In this document: piece by piece, positions 5,697-10,032 of the stretch
Numbering within the stretch: the first letter of the stretch is position 1
Layout of the letters: each line of letters begins with the position of its first letter
Source of the DNA: Verrucomicrobiota bacterium
GTDB lineage: Bacteria > Verrucomicrobiota > Kiritimatiellia > CAIQIC01 > Lenti-01
NCBI GenBank assembly: GCA_003451935.1
Contig: DMJA01000055.1
Coordinates: 1 to 10,032, forward strand
Reading direction: 5' to 3'
DNA length: 10,032 nucleotides
Translations under genes and position numbers: made by a program
Notes under the pieces: model-generated
What the model was told of the DNA's origin: nothing
The model's input: the letters and a program-made list of their open reading frames with translations, nothing else
Database searches by the model: none

Positions 5697-8600
5697 CTAA
5701 ACGGATTTCTCGTTTTTCATCTGTCGCAGGCGCTTTTCGATCTCGGCCAGGCGTTCGTCCGCACCGTGCTTGTGCAGGCGGATATGCCTGCCGTTCACCA
5801 TCCAGAATTCGTCGCGCCCCTTGCCCAGCAACAGCCGGTCGCCGTCCGTCGCCACGCTCTTGAGCCCCAGCCCCGCCGCCAACAGGCGCAACCGCGAAAT
5901 CGCCAGCAGGCGCCGCACCGGCGCCGGCATCGGCCCGAAGCGGTCGCGGAATTCGTCGGCCAGCGCGTCCACTTCGCTCTCGAACGAAATGCCCGCCGCC
6001 TTGCGATACAGCCCGATGCGCTGGCTCTCGTCCTCGACGTATGCGCGCGGGATCACCGCCGCGTTTTCTTCGCGCGCCGGGTCGGGCGTCAGGTCCAGAA
6101 AGTCCAGATGCACCTGCACGTCGATGATTGGCCGCTCGGCCTCGCCCTTCAGCCGCGCCACCGTGCGGTTCAGCAGCTGGCAGTACAGGTCGAACCCGAC
6201 CGCCGCGATGTGCCCGCTTTGCGCCGCCCCCAGCACATTACCCGCCCCGCGGATTTCCAGATCGCGCAGCGCCAATTTGAACCCCGCACCCAGGCTCGTG
6301 TGGCGCTTGATCGCGCTGATGCGCCGACGCGCCGTGTTGAAGAGCGCCCCGTGGCGCGGCAGCAGCAGATAGGCGTAGGCCTGGTTCTTGCTCCGCCCCA
6401 CCCGCCCGCGCAGCTGGTACAGGTCCGCCATCCCGAAGCGGTCCGCTCGATCGATCAGGATCGTGTTCACGTTCGGAATGTCCACGCCGCTTTCGATGAT
6501 CGTGGTGCATAGCAAAATGTCGTATTCCCCGCGCACGAACCGGTGCATCACATCCGCCAGCGTTTTTTCCGTCATCCGCCCGTGACCCACGCCCACGCGG
6601 ATGCCCGGCAGCAGGCGCTCGAGGCGCTCGCGCATCCATTGGATGGTTTGGACACGGTTATGCAGCACGAACACCTGCCCGCCGCGGTTCACCTCCCGCA
6701 GCACGGCCTCCCGGATCAGCTCGTCGCTGTCCTGCGCGATGTAGGTCTCGATCGCCAGCCGCTCGCGCGGAGGCGTCTGGATCAGGCTCATGTCGCGCGC
6801 GCCCGTCAGGCTCAGGTAGAGCGTGCGCGGAATCGGCGTGGCGGAAAGCGTCAGTACGTCCACCATTTCGCGCATGCGCTTCAGATGCTCCTTCGCAGCG
6901 ACGCCGAACCGCTGCTCTTCGTCGATGATGACCAGCCCGAGATCGGCGAACTTCACGTCGCGCTGCAGCAGGCGGTGCGTGCCGATCAGCACGTCCACCT
7001 TCTTTTTGGCCACCTGCGCGAGCACCGCCGCCTGCTCGGACTTCGTGCGGAAGCGGCTGACCATCTCGACCGCCACGGGAAACCGCCCCATGCGCTCCAA
7101 AAACGTCTCGTAGTGCTGCTGGGCCAGCACCGTCGTCGGCACCAGCAGCGCGACCTGCTTACCGTCCATCACCGCCTTGAACGCGGCGCGCATCGCGACT
7201 TCGGTCTTGCCGTAGCCCACGTCGCCGCAGATCAGGCGGTCCATCGGCCGCTTCGACTCCATGTCGAGCTTCACTTCCCCGATGGCGCGGAGCTGGTCGT
7301 CGGTCTCAGAATAGGGAAAGGCTTGCTCGAAATCGAACTGCCACGGGTGGTCCTTGGCGAAGGCGTGCCCGTCGAGCGCGGCGCGGCGGGCCTGCGTCTC
7401 CAGCATCTGCGCCGCCAGATCGCTCGCCGCCCGCTCGGCGGCGATTTTTTCCTTCATCCAGCGCTTGCCGCCGATGGCATGCAGTTGCGGCTTGGTCCGC
7501 CCCACGCCAATATACCGGCTCAGCAGGTGGGTCTGGCTCGTCGGCACGTATAGACGCGCGTTCTCGGCGTACTCCACCGCCAGCGCTTCCTGCAACTGCC
7601 CGTCGAATGTAATCTCGTAGAGCCCCAGGTATTTCCCGATGCCGTGGTCGATGTGCACCACGAGTTCGCCGGGACGCAGATCGGTCCAGTCCGTCAGGCG
7701 CTCGCCCGTCGCGTCGCGTGCGGCCGCACCGGCCACCGCCTTGCGGCGCATCGGCAGCGCCCGGCGCGAGCCGTAGAAATCCGCCTCGGCTACCGCCATC
7801 CACTTCGCGCCCGGCAGCTCGAATCCGCCACTCAGCGCGCCGAGATGGATGCCGAATCCTTCCGGCTTCCCGTAGGCGGCCTCAAACCGCTTGGCCCCCG
7901 CCTCCGTGCCGAAGAACAGCTGGATATTCCAGCCGTCCTCTGCGCGCGATTTCAGCACCTCGAACCATTTCCGGCGCTCGCTTTCGAGCGCGTCCGGCGG
8001 CACCCCCCGCGCGGAAAGCGCGGCGAGCCCTTCGCACGGCCGCGCGCCCAGATCGCGCGCCCCGTCGCTTCCACCCGCCTCGAGCTGGCCCCCGCCCGGA
8101 AACTTCTTTTCCAGCCCCAGCCGCCAGTTCGCGAACTCGCGCTCCATCGAAACGTCCGCCCCTCCGCGCCCCGCCAGCTCGGAACTCATCGCGAAGTGGT
8201 GCAGGATCGCGTCGGGATCAAGCCACAGGAACGAGGCGTCCGCCGGAAAATAGTCCGTTGGCGGAACCGCTTCCCCGCCCTCCGCCTCTTCCGACGCCGG
8301 GGGGATCGCAAGTTCCTTGATTTCATCGCGCGACCGCTGCGCCGATGGATCGAAGCGCCGGATGCTTTCCAAGACGTCGCCGAAGAATTCCAGCCGCGCC
8401 GGCCAGTCTTCCGTCAGCGGCCACACGTCCAGCAGTCCGCCGCGGCGCGACGCCTGCCCTTTCGCCAGCACTTCCACTTCGAATTCGTAGCCCGCCACCG
8501 CCAACCGCTCGCACAGCGCGTCCAGATCGTATTCCTGCCCCGCCGCCACGAGCTCGCTGCTTTGCCGCATCCGGTCCGGCGCGGCCACCGGCTCCAGCAG

Positions 8601-8996
8601 CGCCTGCACGCAGGTCGCCAATATCCCCCGCCCTTTCCACGACAGGCAACGCTGGAGCGTCTTGAGCCGCTCGCCGCTGACATCGGGCGAGGGCTGCCCC
8701 GACGCCAGCCGCGACGCCTCCACGTTCAGCGCAGGCAGCTTCGCGACGGTCTCCCCCGCGCCCAGCGCCTGCAAATCCTGCGCCAGCAATTCCAGCGCCA
8801 GCGAGCTTTCCGCCACGACCACCAGCGGTCCGGATGCCGCGCGCGCGGCCGCCAGCGCCAGCCACGCCCGCGCCGCATCCTCCGCCTCCTGCACGCGCCC
8901 CTTCCCGCCCGGCGCGAACACGTCTTTCAAGAAGGCCCGATCATCCGGCGCGGGGGGCGGCACGGCAAACTTCGTCTGTTCTCCGGAATCGGCCAT
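5697..8996 (-). CDS. mfd: Transcription-repair coupling factor Mfd
   Basis: Mfd is a DNA translocase that pushes stalled RNA polymerase off damaged template and recruits UvrA for excision repair. The 1099-residue product is full length for the family. In order: a UvrB-like N-terminal module (about 1-270), with RRGGLLDVWP near 184-193 and RLEFFGDVLESIRRFD near 201-216; the RNA-polymerase-interacting domain with RPGELVVHIDHGIGKYLGL near 441-459; a RecG-like helicase core with Walker A GDVGYGKT (591-598), DEEQ box (692-695), SAT (718-720) and QLRGRVGRS (861-869); the translocation motif DLEIRGAGNVLG near 912-923; and a C-terminal regulatory domain. ATG 8996 is chosen because GAGG lies 5 nt upstream and it starts just 4 nt after the preceding stop. 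A farther upstream start at 9065 would run into the deacylase gene. Confidence 0.98.
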   Translation of the reverse strand: MADSGEQTKFAVPPPAPDDRAFLKDVFAPGGKGRVQEAEDAARAWLALAAARAASGPLVVVAESSLALELLAQDLQALGAGETVAKLPALNVEASRLASGQPSPDVSGERLKTLQRCLSWKGRGILATCVQALLEPVAAPDRMRQSSELVAAGQEYDLDALCERLAVAGYEFEVEVLAKGQASRRGGLLDVWPLTEDWPARLEFFGDVLESIRRFDPSAQRSRDEIKELAIPPASEEAEGGEAVPPTDYFPADASFLWLDPDAILHHFAMSSELAGRGGADVSMEREFANWRLGLEKKFPGGGQLEAGGSDGARDLGARPCEGLAALSARGVPPDALESERRKWFEVLKSRAEDGWNIQLFFGTEAGAKRFEAAYGKPEGFGIHLGALSGGFELPGAKWMAVAEADFYGSRRALPMRRKAVAGAAARDATGERLTDWTDLRPGELVVHIDHGIGKYLGLYEITFDGQLQEALAVEYAENARLYVPTSQTHLLSRYIGVGRTKPQLHAIGGKRWMKEKIAAERAASDLAAQMLETQARRAALDGHAFAKDHPWQFDFEQAFPYSETDDQLRAIGEVKLDMESKRPMDRLICGDVGYGKTEVAMRAAFKAVMDGKQVALLVPTTVLAQQHYETFLERMGRFPVAVEMVSRFRTKSEQAAVLAQVAKKKVDVLIGTHRLLQRDVKFADLGLVIIDEEQRFGVAAKEHLKRMREMVDVLTLSATPIPRTLYLSLTGARDMSLIQTPPRERLAIETYIAQDSDELIREAVLREVNRGGQVFVLHNRVQTIQWMRERLERLLPGIRVGVGHGRMTEKTLADVMHRFVRGEYDILLCTTIIESGVDIPNVNTILIDRADRFGMADLYQLRGRVGRSKNQAYAYLLLPRHGALFNTARRRISAIKRHTSLGAGFKLALRDLEIRGAGNVLGAAQSGHIAAVGFDLYCQLLNRTVARLKGEAERPIIDVQVHLDFLDLTPDPAREENAAVIPRAYVEDESQRIGLYRKAAGISFESEVDALADEFRDRFGPMPAPVRRLLAISRLRLLAAGLGLKSVATDGDRLLLGKGRDEFWMVNGRHIRLHKHGADERLAEIEKRLRQMKNEKSV

Positions 8997-9000
8997 GTCC

Positions 9001-10032
9001 TCAGACCAGATACCGCCCGCCTCGCGCGCCGGTGTCTTTCCCGTCGCGGAAGGTCGCCACGCCATTCACCCAGACCGCCGAAAGGCCTTCGCAAAACTGA
9101 TGCGGCTTTTCGTACGTCGCCAAATCGCGAAACGTTTTCGGATCGAGCGCGACGATGTCCGCGAAGGCGCCGGCGCGGATCGCGCCGCGGTCTTTCAGAC
9201 GGAACTGTTCCGCCGGCAGGCTCGTCATTTTCCGCACCGCCTCGCCGATGGAGACCGGTTTGCCGTCCAGCGCCGCGCGCAGGAACCGTCCAAACGTCCC
9301 ATAGGCGCGAGGATGCGGATGGTCGTGGCTCAGTGGCCCCCAAGGCGCGCGGATCGACGCGTCGGAACCGATCATCACCCACGGCTCGGCCAGAATGCGC
9401 CACATGTTTTCTTCGCTCATCCCGAAGAAGATACCGCCGGTGAACAGCTCGTCCGTCTCCATGAATCGCAACGCGGCGTCCAGCGGAGGCAGCTTCCACG
9501 CCTCCGCCGCCACGGCGATCGGTTTGCCCGCGAACGGGGCGTTGGCCAGATGGTGCGTGCTGCCAATCCAGACGCTTTCCCAATATTTATCGTCGCGGGC
9601 CGCGGCCATTTCCGCGCGGATCTTCGCGCGTTCGTCGGGATCGCGCAGGCGCGCCAGAATCGCCACGCGCCCGCCCTGTGCCGCCCAAGTCGGCAGAATC
9701 ACGTCCAGATCTGTGCACGAAGCCGTGTACGGATATCGATCCGATGCTACCTCGACGCCTGCTTTTTGCGCGGCTCGGATTTTGTCCAGCGCCGCATCGA
9801 GCTTGCCCCAATTCGCCCGTCCTGCCGTCTTCAGGTGGGAAATCTGCAGCCGCACGCCGCTGACGCGCGCAACATCCAGCGCTTCGTCGATGGCTTCCAG
9901 CAGCTTTCCCCCCTCGCTCCGCATGTGCGTCGCGTAGATTCCCTCGTGCCGCGCCACCACCTTCGCCAAGGCCCGGATTTCCTCCGGCTGCGCGAACATC
10001 GCGGGCGCATAGACCAGCCCCGTGCTCAGCCC
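9001..10032 (-). CDS. N-acyl-D-amino-acid deacylase family amidohydrolase (partial, N-terminus outside window)
   Basis: The frame is open to the right edge and gives 343 C-terminal residues, so about a quarter to a third of a normal-length member is missing. It opens with GLSTGLVYAPAMFAQPEEI, typical of the D-aminoacylase branch of the amidohydrolase superfamily. Other marks are HEGIYATHMRSEG, the metal-site region ISHLKTAG, DRYPYTASCTDLD, and VMIGSDASIRAP with the conserved Asp, then HPRAYGTFGRFL. The C-terminal GAFADIVALDP with PHQFCEGLSAVWVNG belongs to the small beta domain. Members hydrolyse N-acyl-D-amino acids or related amides and may act in recycling or degradation of D-amino acids. 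The exact substrate cannot be read. The N-terminal metal-binding HxH would lie outside the window. It is followed after 4 nt by mfd, so the two are probably co-transcribed. Confidence 0.92.
   Translation of the reverse strand, partial: GLSTGLVYAPAMFAQPEEIRALAKVVARHEGIYATHMRSEGGKLLEAIDEALDVARVSGVRLQISHLKTAGRANWGKLDAALDKIRAAQKAGVEVASDRYPYTASCTDLDVILPTWAAQGGRVAILARLRDPDERAKIRAEMAAARDDKYWESVWIGSTHHLANAPFAGKPIAVAAEAWKLPPLDAALRFMETDELFTGGIFFGMSEENMWRILAEPWVMIGSDASIRAPWGPLSHDHPHPRAYGTFGRFLRAALDGKPVSIGEAVRKMTSLPAEQFRLKDRGAIRAGAFADIVALDPKTFRDLATYEKPHQFCEGLSAVWVNGVATFRDGKDTGARGGRYLV

Noticed and set aside
6543..7553. A 336-codon plus-strand open frame opposite the Mfd helicase core
   Set aside because: It is antisense to invariant Mfd motifs (Walker A, DEEQ, SAT) and its own product is His/Arg/Leu-rich with no family pattern.
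7644..9443. A 599-codon open frame on the plus strand opposite mfd and the deacylase
   Set aside because: The translation is Arg/Pro/His-rich low complexity, typical of the antisense of a GC-rich gene. The minus strand encodes clear Mfd and deacylase motifs over the same span.

Overview
This is a GC-rich bacterial window with seven complete protein genes and two partial ones. The coding strand of most genes is G-rich and third positions are mostly G or C. The set of GatCAB amidotransferase, Mfd, a DjlA-type co-chaperone and a D-aminoacylase-family enzyme does not fix the phylum. The style of the intergenic repeats resembles what I recall from Verrucomicrobiota/Kiritimatiellota-type genomes: TTTTCCA...TGGAAAA palindromes, modules built on NNCGCCAAG around a GxxExxY gene, and GATGAACAG-like phrases. 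This phylum guess is from memory and was not checked.

Layout. Positions 1-164 hold the C-terminal tail of an unidentified plus-strand gene. A nested perfect palindrome (201-241) follows, in the convergent gap before a minus-strand nitroreductase (250-774). The 775-933 gap is divergent. It carries a candidate promoter for each side and a possible 19-codon leader ORF that overlaps the start of gatC. Next come gatC (934-1239) and gatA (1236-2702), which overlap by ATGA, a small GxxExxY-family gene (2874-3263), and gatB (3428-4855). Two copies of the same roughly 158-bp inverted-repeat element fill both sides of the GxxExxY gene almost exactly from stop codon to next start. The gene and repeats therefore look like a cassette set into an otherwise standard gatCAB operon. 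This is the most interesting part of the window.

The right half is on the minus strand and is read from the right edge leftward: a D-aminoacylase-family amidohydrolase truncated at its N-terminus by the window edge (9001-10032), mfd (5697-8996, 4 nt downstream), then a djlA-like gene (4895-5632). The djlA-like gene converges on gatB across a 39-bp gap.

Functionally, GatCAB makes Gln-tRNA(Gln) and/or Asn-tRNA(Asn) from the misacylated Glu- or Asp-charged forms. Mfd removes stalled RNA polymerase and recruits nucleotide excision repair. The DjlA-like protein is a J-domain partner of DnaK. The nitroreductase and deacylase are metabolic accessory enzymes. No tRNA, rRNA, CRISPR array or transposase gene is visible. 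No clearly new multi-gene system is present; the novelty lies in the repeat-bracketed GxxExxY cassette and a few regulatory-scale structures.
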